A stretch of 64,000 bases of DNA. Origin: Cordia subcordata (Eukaryota > Streptophyta > Magnoliopsida > Boraginales > Cordiaceae). Below are positions 22,447 to 33,800 of this stretch, piece by piece (position 1 is the stretch's first letter; each line of letters begins with the position of its first letter). Where the stretch lies: the NCBI GenBank assembly GCA_028554755.1, contig JAPTOF010000010.1, forward strand, positions 16,272,501-16,336,500, in the 5' to 3' direction. The notes below the pieces were generated by a model. The model worked only from the letters and a program-made list of their open reading frames with translations. It searched no databases and was not told where the DNA came from. The translations under genes were made by a program, and so were the position numbers.

Positions 22447-23990
22447 GGTAGCACCCTTGGAATTCCATTACAAATAGATAAGCTCGTGGAATCTCGTACC
22501 TTTATGGGTTTTGCTAGAAATTGAGTTGAAATGGATCTCTTTAATGAGCTTCCCGAATTCTCTCATTTCAAACTTAGAAATGAAGAACGGGCACGAATTG
22601 ATGCAGAGTATGCTTGGAGGGTTGAGATTGGCATGCCCTAAAGCTCACTTGTATATGGAATTTTGGATGCTAAACAATGTATAATCATTTTGTTAAATGG
22701 CGTTATGAGTTTCTTACATATTATCTCTATTATGTTATATTGATTTATGTATAAAGGTCCTTTGACTTGAAATAAAGACTTAAGTGCATAGTGAGGCTAG
22801 ACGTACAGTAGGTCTAAGTCTAGATTTAGTCACATCATAAATTGAAAATGGTAGTGATTGGCACTCTATTGGGATAAGGTTATATTGAGCAAGTCTCCTC
22901 TTTAAGGGTGATCTACCTAGATTATTGGAGGACTTTTCATATTTGTCTCCATAGTACTTGTGTCACGTATTTGACAGGATTGTAAGTATGTTTTCTAGAG
23001 ACATACTATCAAAGAAAGAAACCAAGATACTCACTGCTACTAAATGATCACTGCTTTTAATCTTGATATATATGGATGAACTAATGAAGTTAGGGTTTGG
23101 AACTTTGATTCATGTGGGTGAGATCTTACTTTATTAGCATCAACAGCGTTGTGCGTCGAGTATCAAGTTCTAATTAATTGGGACATACATATGCAATATG
23201 AAATGTATGTGCCCCTTTTAGGACTATACAAATCTATCATCCGAATCTATGTCTAGTGATACTACCTTTATGGATGTTTTGCTCATATGGCTCGAGGGTC
23301 GCACCCGAGATCAAGAGATTCTATAACTAAGAATGGTTGGCAATAGGACGAGAGACCTAAAAGAAAAGATGCAGCTAAGGAGGTGATAGTACACAGGCCA
23401 AATGACCCGCCTTAGCTATGGGTATACATAGAAGGGCATTATGATTAGTGATTTAGTAGGTCAAAGACAAAGTTTACGTTGTTTTGTGATAAGCTTCTAG
23501 GTAATAGCGATTATTCTTGGAGTACAACTTTGATCTTATAGTGGAATAGATCGGAGTTAAAAATAATTATTTTGTCGCCTAGATCGACTATTTTGATTAT
23601 TTTAAAACCTAAGGCTAATTGTGTCTTCTTGGTCCCTTCTCTAGTTGAAATAGCTTTGAGAAAGTAATCTTGAAAGAGCAAATTTCATATTATGATAGTA
23701 GCCTTATCGGGCCAAAGCTTTGTATTAGGTTGGGGCTTTCTTTAGAGTCTAAGATAACCTAATTAGGCTTGGTTGGTTTCCTATTGGGCTTGGGCCTCCA
23801 AATGGATTATGGACTATGTGTTGTGCTTGGATTGTAAGGTTGGCCCAATCTTCCAAGGCATGTGCTAGAAAGTTACTAAAAGAAGAATTCCAATTGTACA
23901 AGTAGCTTCCATGACATATGGAAAACATTTACTACAAGCAAAGAGTTTGTCATGTAGAAAGTTTACAAGGTTTAGGTGCCAAATTTTTCC
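22447..23990. other. Unassigned AT-rich DNA between gypsy B and the copia LTR
   Basis: About 1.5 kb with no open frame of note on either strand and no recognised domain. It begins right after the CA end of the gypsy LTR (ggtagcaccc). It may hold the start of the copia LTR or the remains of another copia-type element. I could not find a boundary. Confidence 0.4.
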
Positions 23991-24000
23991 AATAAATAGG
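23991..24000 (+). promoter_or_regulatory. TATA-like box in the copia LTR
   Basis: aataaatagg lies about 160 bp upstream of the LINE-4 insertion point and resembles the TATAAATAGG boxes of plant copia LTRs. It is suggested by position and wording only. Confidence 0.35.
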
Positions 24001-24160
24001 CAAGACCCTAAATCATTTCTAGCATCCAAAAATTTTGTAGTTGATCTCTTCCATTTTGGCAAGAGAATACTATAACACATAATACACACTTATTGTGTGA
24101 TTTTTGCTCTAGATTTTCAACAGCATATTACTTTGTTTCTTCCCATACAAGAGGTTATTC
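24001..24160 (+). repeat. Copia 5' LTR, part left of LINE-4
   Basis: Continues across LINE-4 to 39741: joined at the duplication it reads ...tcccatacaagaggttattc then tctcaagataag. It contains no gene. Confidence 0.55.
24149..24160. repeat. Target site duplication of LINE-4, left copy
   Basis: aagaggttattc, repeated at 39729-39740 after the poly(A) of LINE-4. The first two A are ambiguous with the tail. Confidence 0.88.
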
Positions 24161-24172
24161 GAGCCGGCCGAA

Positions 24173-24283
24173 ATGCTCTCCCTTCTCTCTACACACTTTG
24201 AACTCGGCCACCATTGCACCACCACTCCCAACACCTCTCTCTTCTTCCCCTCTCATTCTTTTTCTTTCCTACTTCATTACTAA
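24173..24283 (+). CDS. Upstream ORF in the LINE-4 5' UTR (36 codons)
   Basis: ATG at 24173 (context gaaATGct) opens a 36-codon frame starting MLSLLSTHF, Ser/Thr/Pro/His-rich in the middle, ending at TAA 24281-24283. The same start is found at the corresponding place in LINE-5. Related MIS/MLS starts occur in the 5' UTRs of LINE-7, LINE-10 and LINE-11. Whether it is translated is unknown. It could damp or reshape initiation at ORF1, or the conservation could reflect the pyrimidine-rich DNA alone. Confidence 0.4.
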   Translation: MLSLLSTHFELGHHCTTTPNTSLFFPSHSFSFLLHY

Positions 24284-24308
24284 GCACACAAAATCAGTTT
24301 GGTTTCGC

Positions 24309-24324
24309 TCTTGCACTCGTTGTT
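24309..24324. repeat. Target site duplication of LINE-5, left copy
   Basis: tcttgcactcgttgtt (16 bp) before poly(T), exact repeat at 30186-30201. Confidence 0.95.
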
Positions 24325-24396
24325 TTTTTTTTTTCGCGAAGAAAGTGAGATTAAGATAAAAGGAAGTACGATACAAAAGAGGCCAAGGAGGCAGCC

Positions 24397-27300
24397 CTAT
24401 ACAAGAATATCTTCAAGCCTCCAAGATTTGCAAAGAGATTTGTTAATACAAGAGGAAGTAAATTTCCTTCCCATGGAACATTTTAGCCTAATATGATTTA
24501 CAATGGACGAGAAAATATGCTCTTCAGTTTTAAATACTTTGCTGAATTCTCTGTTGTTCCTTTCAATCCAAATGTGATAAATTGTGGCTCCCACCAAGTG
24601 CTTCAAGATAGTTGCTTTGAGACTCTTTTCAAGAGCAAAGGGTGTAATGTATGCCAAGATATCATCCCAATTTGTCAAATTTGTGTGAACCATAGTGAGT
24701 TGAAGTCCCCGCTTCCAGATTCTTTTGGTGAAGCAACAATCAAAGAAAAGATGATTTCGAGTTTCACTTCCCATGTTGCAAAAGATACAAGTAGGATTGA
24801 TATCTTTCCCCCAAGAAAGTAATCTGAATTTTGTGTTGAGCCTATCCCAACAAGCAAGCCAGCAAATGAAAGCATGTTTTGGGGTGTGTCCCTTGAACCA
24901 AACGAGATTGTGCTATTTTGCCTTTTCTTTTTTTGCTCTGAAATGCTCCCAAGTATGCTTGAAACTAAAAGTGCCGTTTGGGGAGAGATCCCAAATGTAA
25001 GAATCAGCATTTTCCTCATTAAGGAGAAGGGGGGGAAGATCGACATGCAAAAGATGAATAGGCCAACTCCAAGTGTGGTGATGAAAAACATCACTAACCT
25101 TTGCAAAGTAATGTGGTGAAGGGAAAATGGAGCTCCAATGGCTGTCAAGAATTCCCCTCGGATGCCATTTATCGTGCCAAAAGAGTGTTTTTCCCATCTC
25201 CCACGGAATGGGTGATAAGATTCCTTGCAATGTCACGGCATCTAATCAGCATTTTAAGAATCCAACTAGCATCTTTTGGAGTGGTGATGGTCCAGATTGA
25301 TTTATTCTTGATATAATTCAAATAAACCCATTTGCTCCAAATTGATTCCCTCCATGAATACATTCTCCAAAAATCTTAAGAAGTGAGATGGTATTTAGGT
25401 CCTCAATTTTCCGAACATTTAGCCCCCTCCTCAAATGGGAAACAAACATCCTTCCAAGCAATTTTTGCACTGTGTCCCACATAAGAAAGCCTTGAATTTT
25501 GATTCAAGGGTTGAGATAATACCTTTGGGAGTAAGAGAATTCCAGCCCAGTAGGAACAAATTTGGGTAAGGGTTGTTTTAATGAGAAGCAATCTACCCGC
25601 ATATGAAAGCCATTTCGTGGACCAATTATCAAGTTTACTAACAATTTTCTCCAAGAGAGGTGCAAAATCGGCTCTTCTAAGTTTTCTTGAAATGAGAGGG
25701 ATGCCCAAATACCGGATTGGAAGAGATCCTTCTTTGAAACCCACTTTAGAGAGGATGGCAAGTTTTTCATCATTTGGGACTCCTCCAAGAAATAAATCAC
25801 TCTTAGTGCTGCTGACTTTAAGTCCCGAAAGGGCATGAAACTTTTCAAGGATTTCCATGATGCATTCCACCGAACTCAAATTCCCCTTACAAAAGATGAA
25901 AAGATCGTCGGCAAAGCAAAGATGATTAAGCTTCAATTTGGCGCACTTAGGGTGGAAGTCAAAGCCGCTATCATTTTCCAAATTGTTAAGCATACAAGTG
26001 AGGACTTCCATACATAACACAAAAAGATAAGGAGAGAGGCGATCACCTTGTCTAACACCATTTGCTCCTTTGAAGAAGCCTTGAAAACTACCATTGATAG
26101 CAAATAGAAAGCAAGGAGAGGAGACACATGCCATGATCCAAGCAACAAATTTTCCCGGAAATCCAAATGCCAAGAGAGCATTTTCAATAAAACTCCAACT
26201 AAGAGAGTCGAAAGCCTTCATGATGTCAATCTTGAGAACACATCTAGGAGAAATATGGCTTCTTGAATATCCCCTCAGGACTTCATGTGCAACAAGAATA
26301 TTTTCATTGATAAGTCTATCCTTGATAAAAGCAGATTGATTCCATGAAATAATCTTTGGAAGACATGCCTTGAGTCTATTTGCAAGTAATTTGGAAATGC
26401 ACTTGTAGATGGTGTTGTAGCAAGAGATTGGCCTAAAATCTTTTACCATAGAAGGGTTTGAGACTTTTGGCACTAAGGCAATGTAAGTGGCATTTACCTC
26501 ATTAAGGAGCTTTGTGGAGTCAAAGAAAGAGCTAATGGCTTCCAAAACATCATCTCCAACAATCCTCCATGCAGCCATATTAAAATAGATGTATAACCAT
26601 CCGGCCACGGGCTTTTGTTCGGATTGAGAGAGAAAAGAGTGTTCTTGATTTCCTCATGGGTAAAAGGTGCCACCAGCAAATTGATGCAATCCTCATCAAT
26701 AGATTTCCCAACGATAGCTTTGATGGAGTCAATATTTGCACAAGTCGGAAGGGGGTACTAAGAAGGTTTTTTAAGAATGAAATGAATTCCTCCTTAATAC
26801 CTTCATTTGAAGAAATAAGGGTACCATTCAGATCTTGGATAGCATGAATAGTGTTCTTCCTCTTCCTTCCCTGAATAGTGCTATGAAAAAACTTTGTGTT
26901 TGCATCACCATCTTTAATCCAATTGAGCCGAGATTTCTGGTGCAGCATATGATTGAAAGTGGCCTCAAGAGCTTCAATTTTAGCCAAAATATCTTTCTCC
27001 ATATCAAGAATTCCATCTTTGAGAAGGCCATTCATCAAATCGGATTGCACATTACAAAGCATCTCCTTGAGTGCGTGAATCTTTTGAGGAATGCAAGAGA
27101 AGTGCTCTTTATCAAACTTCCTTAAAGCAAACTTGAGGCGTTTTGCTTTTGATACAAGATGAACATTGGAGTGCCAAAGACCCGTGCACTCCAATGATCT
27201 TCCACAATATGCAAGAATTGATCATGTGAAACCCAAGCATTATAGAATTTGAAAGGCTTTGGAGAGGACGGATTGGGCTTACAAGTGTGAAGGATGAGCG

Positions 27301-27969
27301 GGCAATGATCAGAGATTCCCGGACTCCCAACCAAAAGAAAAGAGTCCTCCATACAATTCATCCAACATTGATTCATCAAAGCTCTATCAATCTTGCTTGC
27401 ACGGAGGTTGCCATTTGAGTTCCTATTTGTCCAAGTAAAATGTGGACCAATATGGTTGAATTCAAGGAGGCTTGCTTTATGGATACAATCCTTGAAGTCC
27501 CAAGCACTAGAGGGGATAGACAAAGTGGAAGATTTGTCCCCACTATGAAGAACTTCATTGAAATCCCCAAGAATACAAAGAGGGTCATCTTTGCACCAAA
27601 AACTCCATTTTTCAATATGCTGCCAAAGTGATTTCCTTTTTTGGGGGGCATTTGCCATAAACAAAAATAACAAAAAGGATCAAGAGGTGGGCAAGCAAAA
27701 TGGCAAAGCATACCTTGATCAAAAGAATCAATAATAGTAGTCTTGAGATGGTTTTTCCAAAAGAGCCAAAGACGACCAGCAACATTTTCATCAACATGAT
27801 TATCAAACCCCAAACAACTAAAATAAGTGGCGATGCAATTTTCTTCTTGGCCGGTTTTTGTTTCCAAAACACAAACACGATCGAGGTTATGCTTGCCAAT
27901 AAGCAACTTTATTTCCTTGCATTTTTTAGGGGAATTAAGACCCCTAACATTCCAAGAGCAAAAAATCAT
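24397..27969 (-). pseudogene. LINE-5 ORF2 (endonuclease-RT-zf-RVT), frameshifted
   Basis: About 1190 codons from ATG 27969. The endonuclease motifs CSWNVRG, LETK, VYG-like, LGDFNE, TWTN, SKIDRAL and SDHCPL are present. The last one is in frame here, unlike in LINE-2. RT motifs NKSP, FRPISCYNTIYKC, LKIDIMKAFDS, RQGDRLSPYLF and FADD at 25904-25915 are intact. The zf-RVT-like end ETRNHLFFDCC runs to 24397. Small indels shift frame near 27650 (the VYGRNAP region), 27150, 26750, 26590, 25430 and 24910. The catalytic residues that can be read are intact, so inactivation is by frame only, and some indels could be sequence errors. Confidence 0.9.
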
Positions 27970-30048
27970 GAGGGTGGAAGAGGAAGGGGATCCTCTTGAT
28001 GTGTGCTTTGAGCTAAGCTTGGTTCAGCAACGAATTCTCCTTCCTCGGGGATATTTGGTGGAGCTTTGATCTCCTCACTATCATCTTCAAGGACTTGAAA
28101 TTTATTTTGATGTTGGGGCTTTTGAAATGATCCATTTGCATTTCTGATTTGTTTTGGAGAGCTTGGCCTAATGGGATCAGCCATCTTGCTTGAAGAATTT
28201 GTGTTGCTTGCTTTCTCAAAGTTTGGTGCATTTCTATCATTTGTTGAAGGTTTTTTCCCAATGACTTGCCAATCCTCTTGCTTCTTTTGCTTAGGTTTTG
28301 AAATCAATGGTTGATCATGAGAGTGTTGATCAGCCGGTTTCATGGGACATTTATCCACCATATGGCCCACCATTTTACAATGTGAGCATTTTGAAGGCTT
28401 CCAAGCATATTCAACCTCAACTTGGGCTCGGGAACCATCTCTAAGCTTAGGAAAACAGCATCCGGAGACTTTCTTCCAAATTTACCTCAATGCAAACTCT
28501 TGCAAATTCAAGATTTCTTTTTGATTCAGTCAAGGCATCCATTTGAATAGGCTTACCAATGAAGGAAGCAACATAGTTTAATCCTCTCTTTGACCAAAGA
28601 CTCATTGGAATATTCCATAACTTAACCCATAATGGGACTTTGTTACAATTCAGATTAATGTACTCAAGATTTGGCTTCCATTTCCTTAGAAGCAAAGGCC
28701 TATGGATCACATGCCATAGTTGTTGCAAAACCTTTTGACAATGTTCTTCTTTATCAAATTTGAAGACATACAGCCCTTTCCCTTTATGATAGATGTCAAC
28801 GTTGCCAAACCTTCTCCAAGCAAAGTCAACCATGTTTTTGATAAGAAAGTAAGGTGGTGGGGCGCCAATAAATTGGCCAACTAAACAATGGGTCCAAAGT
28901 TTGTCCCCTTCATCATATAAATCATCCGGGGGGTCGACCACATCCCTAACTCCATTGATGATTTTAACTTCCATTTCATCATCAAATTGAAGATTTGTGC
29001 TAATAAATTCAGCAAAGTCCTTTCCCCAATCAAGAGATGGTGTCTTAGAAGTAGGTTCAAACCTGATTTTTGGTGGCTTTTTCCAAGCATTTTGTTGTGC
29101 ATTTTGTTGAACATTTTGATGTGAGGCTCTTTTATTTTCAAGTGCACTCTTCTCCTCCCAATCCTCATTTTTGAAATGCGCATATGTTGGCTGAGTGGTG
29201 CAAACACGAGCTGCTTCTTCATTTGGAGGAGGGGGCTGAGTTGGTGTGCTTGTTGAAGTGTCCTTATAGAATGACATGGCAACCATGTCATCTCAGTTGT
29301 GGACCCCTTTTTCCTTTGCTGGAAGTGAGCTATTAAGTGGAGGGAAATTTCCCTCAAAAGAGCCGAAATCTTGTGAAAGACAAAATGCACCAACCTTTTG
29401 CTTTGGATCTTGGGAATGAGCTGTCAACTTTTGGGTAGTTTGGGCTGCAAAGTGGCTGTCAAAATCAGAAAAAGCATGCTCCTCTTTTCTCCCAGGGTTA
29501 ATATCCAAAGGATGTTTGTTCTGACCAGCGTGTAAAACCCCTTCTTCAACCTCTTCTTCCTTCAAGCCCGAAGCTTCTAAGTTGCTTGCATGAGTGTTTT
29601 CAGAAGCCTTTTGAAACTTTGAGAGGACCCTAGGGCTAGAAGATGCTTGAAACTTAGTTGGTGAACCGAGATGCTTTTGTGAATAATCCTTAACCTCAAG
29701 ATTTTCTTTTGAAGAGGAAATGGAGCCCTTGCTAGGGGGAGATAATGATCGAGCTTTCCTTGAAAGAGATTTCACGAGCTCAAGCTTTTCTTTGTCTTTC
29801 TCCATTTGTAGAGCTTTGAAAGTTTTCCCCGACTCAAAAGCAACAAAGGCTTCATGGAGTTCCTTGCTTGAGGTTGATGAAGCTTCTTCATTCTCGTTCT
29901 CAAGAGGAGAAATAAAAGACGCTGAATCAACCTCCTCAAGAATGACTTTTGTGTTTTTTCCCGAAGATGAACATTCCTTAGCTTGAATCTTTGCTGAGAT
30001 ACGTGCACTATGCCTTGATGGAGATGACCCTTTCTTCTTCTTTGCCAT
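27966..30048 (-). pseudogene. LINE-5 ORF1 (basic N-terminus, DUF4283-like, CCHC), frameshifted
   Basis: ATG at 30048 opens MAKKKKGSSPSRHSARI, the basic start shared by ORF1 of several groups. A long Ser/Glu/Lys-rich disordered part follows, with TSSKELHEAF and the FPPL motif at 29335-29346. Then come NAWKKPPKIRFEPTS, the DUF4283-like domain (DDLYDEGDKLWTHCLVGQFIGA ... LLLRKW ... SFIGKPIQMDAL), a CCHC knuckle and a polar C-terminus ending at TGA 27966-27968. That stop overlaps the ORF2 ATG. Frame changes near 29290 and 28450 break it. The likely role is RNA binding and ribonucleoprotein assembly. The intact length would be about 690 codons. Confidence 0.9.
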
Positions 30049-30057
30049 GGAAATTGC

Positions 30058-30156
30058 TTAGTAGAGAAGTAAGTAAGAAAGAGAAAGGATGAGAGAGGTG
30101 GTGTATGTGGTTGAAGGAAGGCCGAGTGCAAAGTGTGTAGAGAGAAGGGAGAGCAT
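30058..30156 (-). CDS. Upstream ORF in the LINE-5 5' UTR (32 codons)
   Basis: ATG 30154-30156 (context gaaATGct) starts MLSLLSTHF, then ALGLPSTT, and ends at TAA 30058-30060. That is 9 bases before the ORF1 ATG at 30048. The first nine residues equal those in LINE-4 although the two elements belong to different groups. The close spacing would force reinitiation at ORF1 if the frame is used. Translation is not shown. Confidence 0.42.
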   Translation of the reverse strand: MLSLLSTHFALGLPSTTYTTSLILSLSYLLLY

Positions 30157-30185
30157 TTCGGTTCAAGAGAGAGAAAGTATTTTGT

Positions 30186-30201
30186 TCTTGCACTCGTTGT
30201 T
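30186..30201. repeat. Target site duplication of LINE-5, right copy
   Basis: Exact repeat of 24309-24324. LINE-4 resumes here. Confidence 0.95.
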
Positions 30202-30762
30202 CTGGTAAACAACAAGAAGAAAAAGTCTTCCCCTCCAAGATCAAGTGCAAGACTCAATGAGCAAAAGGTTTCAAAATCTACTCCACCAAAGCTGAATGCA
30301 AAAAAGAAGAATTCTGAACATGGGAGGGTTGAACCAGCCCCTTCGCCCACTTTGAGTGAAGGTGCTTCTTCAACCTCTTTGGAGTTTAAGGAAGTCTTTG
30401 ATGCCATTAACTCCGGGAAGACTTTTGGCGACTTGGAGGAAGAGCAAAATAACACAAAAGCTGCCTTTGTTCAAAGCCTTATTCATGAAGCAAATGCTAA
30501 TGCAGCCATGGAAGAAACTAAAAGCTTGAAGATGCTATCGGGTGAAGGAGAAGGAAACGCTAAGGAGCAAATATCTAATGAGCAATGCTATTGTCCTTCG
30601 GGTAAAGAAAGCAGTAACCAAGAGACATTGCATCCACCTTTACCACTTGAATATTGCACGATGGACAAAGAGGGTGCTTGTACTTTTGCTGAAAAGATGC
30701 CACTAAACTCCACTCAAGAGCCGACAACACACCAACCACTCTCCAAGAATGTCTAAGACACA
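30202..30762 (+). pseudogene. LINE-4 ORF1, N-terminal part
   Basis: At the position where other copies have ATG, this copy has CTG (30202-30204), followed by VNNKKKKSSPPRSSARLNEQK, the shared Lys-rich start. The text continues with an acidic/Ser-rich disordered region (TSLEFKEVFDAINSGKTF) and stops at TAA 30754-30756, just before LINE-6. The protein resumes at 34785. Upstream codons in the same frame come from antisense LINE-5 sequence and are not part of the gene. Confidence 0.8.
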
Positions 30763-30842
30763 TTTTTTTTTTTTTGCGTGAAAAGTGAATGCCACTATAT
30801 TAATTACAAAAGATGTACATGAGAATCAAAAGAAGGGGAAGC

Positions 30843-33800
30843 TCATTCTAAAATAGCCTCAATTCCCCAATTCTTACAAATGATTTTGTTGATACAAGAA
30901 GAAGTGAAAAGCTTTCCAATTGAACATTTAATTCGAACATGGTTGAAGATGGATGAAAAGATTTGCTCTTCCGTTTTTGCTCTGTTGCTAAATTGTCTAT
31001 TGTTCCTTTCCAGCCAAATGAAATAAATTGTTGCTCCAAAGAAATGCTTGATGAGTGTAGCTTTGAGATTGCCTTCAAGAACGTATGGAGTAAAGAAAGT
31101 GAGGATTTCATTCCATGATGTTGGTGGATCTTTTATGCATGTTAACTCCAGCCCTCTTTGCCAAATTCTTCTTGTAAAGCTACAATGGAAGAAAAGATGG
31201 TCCCTTGTTTCGCAAGCAAAGTTGCAAAATATGCAATTGGAGTTGATTTCAATACCCCAAGTGAGCATTCTGAATTTTGTTGTGAGCCTATCATGCATTG
31301 CAGTCCAAGTGATAAAAGCATGCTTTGGTGTGTGGTTTTTAAACCAAATAGCATTGTGCCATTCAATCTTTCTTTTTCGCTTACGCAAGTGCTCCCAAGT
31401 ATGCTTAAAAGAGAATTTCCCATCATTTGAGAGACTCCAAGAGTAAGAATCCAACCGATTTTCAACGATGGCAGCGTTTGGGATGGGGATATGCATAAGC
31501 TGAATTGGCCAATTCCAAGAGCCATTTGAGAAGATTTCTTGTACCTTTGCATGAAGTGGTGGATGGTTGAAAGTGTCATTCCAATGTTCAAGGAGAGTAC
31601 CATTGTCATGCCATTTATCAAGCCAAAAGTGTGTGTCTCTCCCATCTCCAAGAATATGTGAAATATGACTTCTAGTTGAAGCTCGACAGTTGAGAAGCTT
31701 CTTTAAGATCCAGCTTGAGTCATTTGGGCAAGAGATTGTCCAAATTGATTCATTCTTAATGTAGTTTGAATGAACCCATTTGCTCCAAAGAGATTCACGA
31801 AAAGCATACATTCTCCAAAAATTTTTGTGAAGAAAGTATTGTTGATGTCTTCCAAAGATCTAATTCCCAATCCTCCTTCATCCAATGGAACACAAACATT
31901 GCTCCATGCAATTTTTGCTCCCGTATCTCTCCAAAGAAATGCACAAAACTTTGACTCAATTTCTTTGATGATGCCCTTCGGAAGAAGAAGTGAACTTGCC
32001 CAAAATGCACAAATTTGTGTGAGTGTTGACTTAATGAGCAAAACTCTTCCAGCATATGAGAGACTTTTAGTAGTCCAATGCTCAATTCTTCTATTGATTT
32101 TCTCTAAAAGTGGCCCACAATCTCCTTTGCGAAGCTTCCTAGTTACCAATGGAACTCCAAGGTATCTAATTGGAAGTAACCCCTCTTTGAAACCAAGTTT
32201 TTCAAGGATAAGCTTCTTAACCTCTTGGGATATGCCTCCAAGAAAAACATCACTTTTGTTGCAATTTACTTTGAGACCTGAGAACTCATAGAATTTCTCA
32301 AATGTCTCCATGATGCAATCAATTGACTTCAAGTTGCCTTTGCAAAAAATAAAGAGATCATCCGCAAAGCAAATATGGTTCAGCTTGAGTTTAGCACATT
32401 TTGGGTGATAGCTGAAGTTTGGGTGATGTTCCAAACGATTAAATAAGGATGAGAGGACTTCCATGCATAAGACGAAAATATAAGGAGAGATAGGGTCACC
32501 TTGTCTTATGCCGCTTGCTCCTTTAAAGTAACCTTCAAAGCTTCCATTGATTGAAATGGTGAAACTAGGAGTTGTGATGCAAGCCATGATCCAATTAACA
32601 AAAGTGTCGGGAAAACCAAAAGCAAGAAGTGCAACTTTGATAAAATCCCAACTAAGTGAGTCAAAAGCCTTCATGATATCAACTTTAAGGGCACATCTTG
32701 GTGAGATATGAGTTCTAGAATATCCTCTAAAAATATCGTGCGCAACAAGAATGTTCTCATTGATAAGTCTTCCTTCAATGAATGCTGATTGGTTCCATGA
32801 GATGATGGAGGGTAAGCAAACTTTCATCCTATTTGCAAGGATTTTAGAGATGCACTTATAAATCGTATTGCAACAAGAAATGGGTCTAAAGTCCTTTACC
32901 ATGGATGGGTTTTGGACTTTAGGGACAAGAGCAATATAAGTGGCATTTACCTCCTTGAGCATCTTCCTGGTTTCAAAGAAGGAGCTGATGGCTTTGAGGA
33001 CATCTTCTCCAATTTCATTCCATGCATTTTTGTAGAAAAGTGAGGTGTATCCATCCGGCCCCGGGCTTTTGTTGGGGTTGAGAGAAAAAAGAGTACTCAT
33101 TATCTCTTCCCGAGTGATAGGTGCAATCAATTCAGCCAAATAATCCTCCTTGATGGTTTTGCCAAGAATGCTTTTAACATCTTCAGCATTAGCTTGGGTG
33201 TTTTTCGGAGTACCAATTAACTTCATGAAAAAGGAAAGAAACTCTTCCTTAATGCCCTCGTAAGAAGTAATTGTATTCCCATCTTTATCTTGGATAGCAT
33301 TGATAATGTTTTTCCTTCTTCTCCCTTTGATAACATTGTGGAAGAAATTTGAATTTGTGTCCCCATACTTTATCCATTGAAGTCTTGACTTTTGGTGAAG
33401 CATATGCCTATGAATGCTGTCAAGTTCCTCAATTTTCCCAAGAATATCTTTTTCCTTGTTGAGAATTTCTTCATTGATGATCCCATTAAGAATGTCAAAT
33501 TGCACTTCATGGAGATTTTCCTTGAGCTGACCGATTTGATGCTTAATGCAAGAGAAGTTCTCCTTATCAAACTTTTTCAATGCTTTTTTAAGGAGCTTTT
33601 GCTTTTGGTAAAGAATAAACATTGGAGTGCCAAACACCCGTGCATTCCAATGTCTATTAATAAGATGGGGGAATCCTGCATGTGTGGCCCAAGCATTATA
33701 GAACTTGAAAGGCTTTGGTGAGGAGGGCTTGGGCGGCATCACATTTAAAATAAGAGGGCAATGGTCAGAAATGCTTGGATTCTCCACCAAAAGGAAAGAA

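Larger units (their letters stand above)
24325..30185 (-). mobile_element. LINE-5: full-length L1-type LINE (group II)
   Basis: A minus-strand element of about 5.86 kb with an exact 16-bp target duplication. Reading from 30185 it has a pyrimidine-rich 5' UTR with an upstream ORF, ORF1, an ATGA junction, ORF2 and a short 3' UTR ending tcgcg plus poly(A). It is inserted between the 5' UTR and ORF1 of LINE-4. Its 3' 5 kb are nearly identical to LINE-2, differing mostly by small indels. Confidence 0.93.

Noticed and set aside
30133..30201. Possible upstream Met start (MCREKGEHF) for LINE-4 ORF1
   Set aside because: Those codons are antisense LINE-5 5' UTR created by the nested insertion. The homologous ORF1 start is the CTG at 30202.
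31770..32291. 173-codon plus-strand frame antisense to LINE-6 ORF2, with twins at 38096-38725 and 54420-54719
   Set aside because: It mirrors the reverse transcriptase coding sequence exactly, has no known domain, and recurs only because the LINE recurs. It is a shadow frame.
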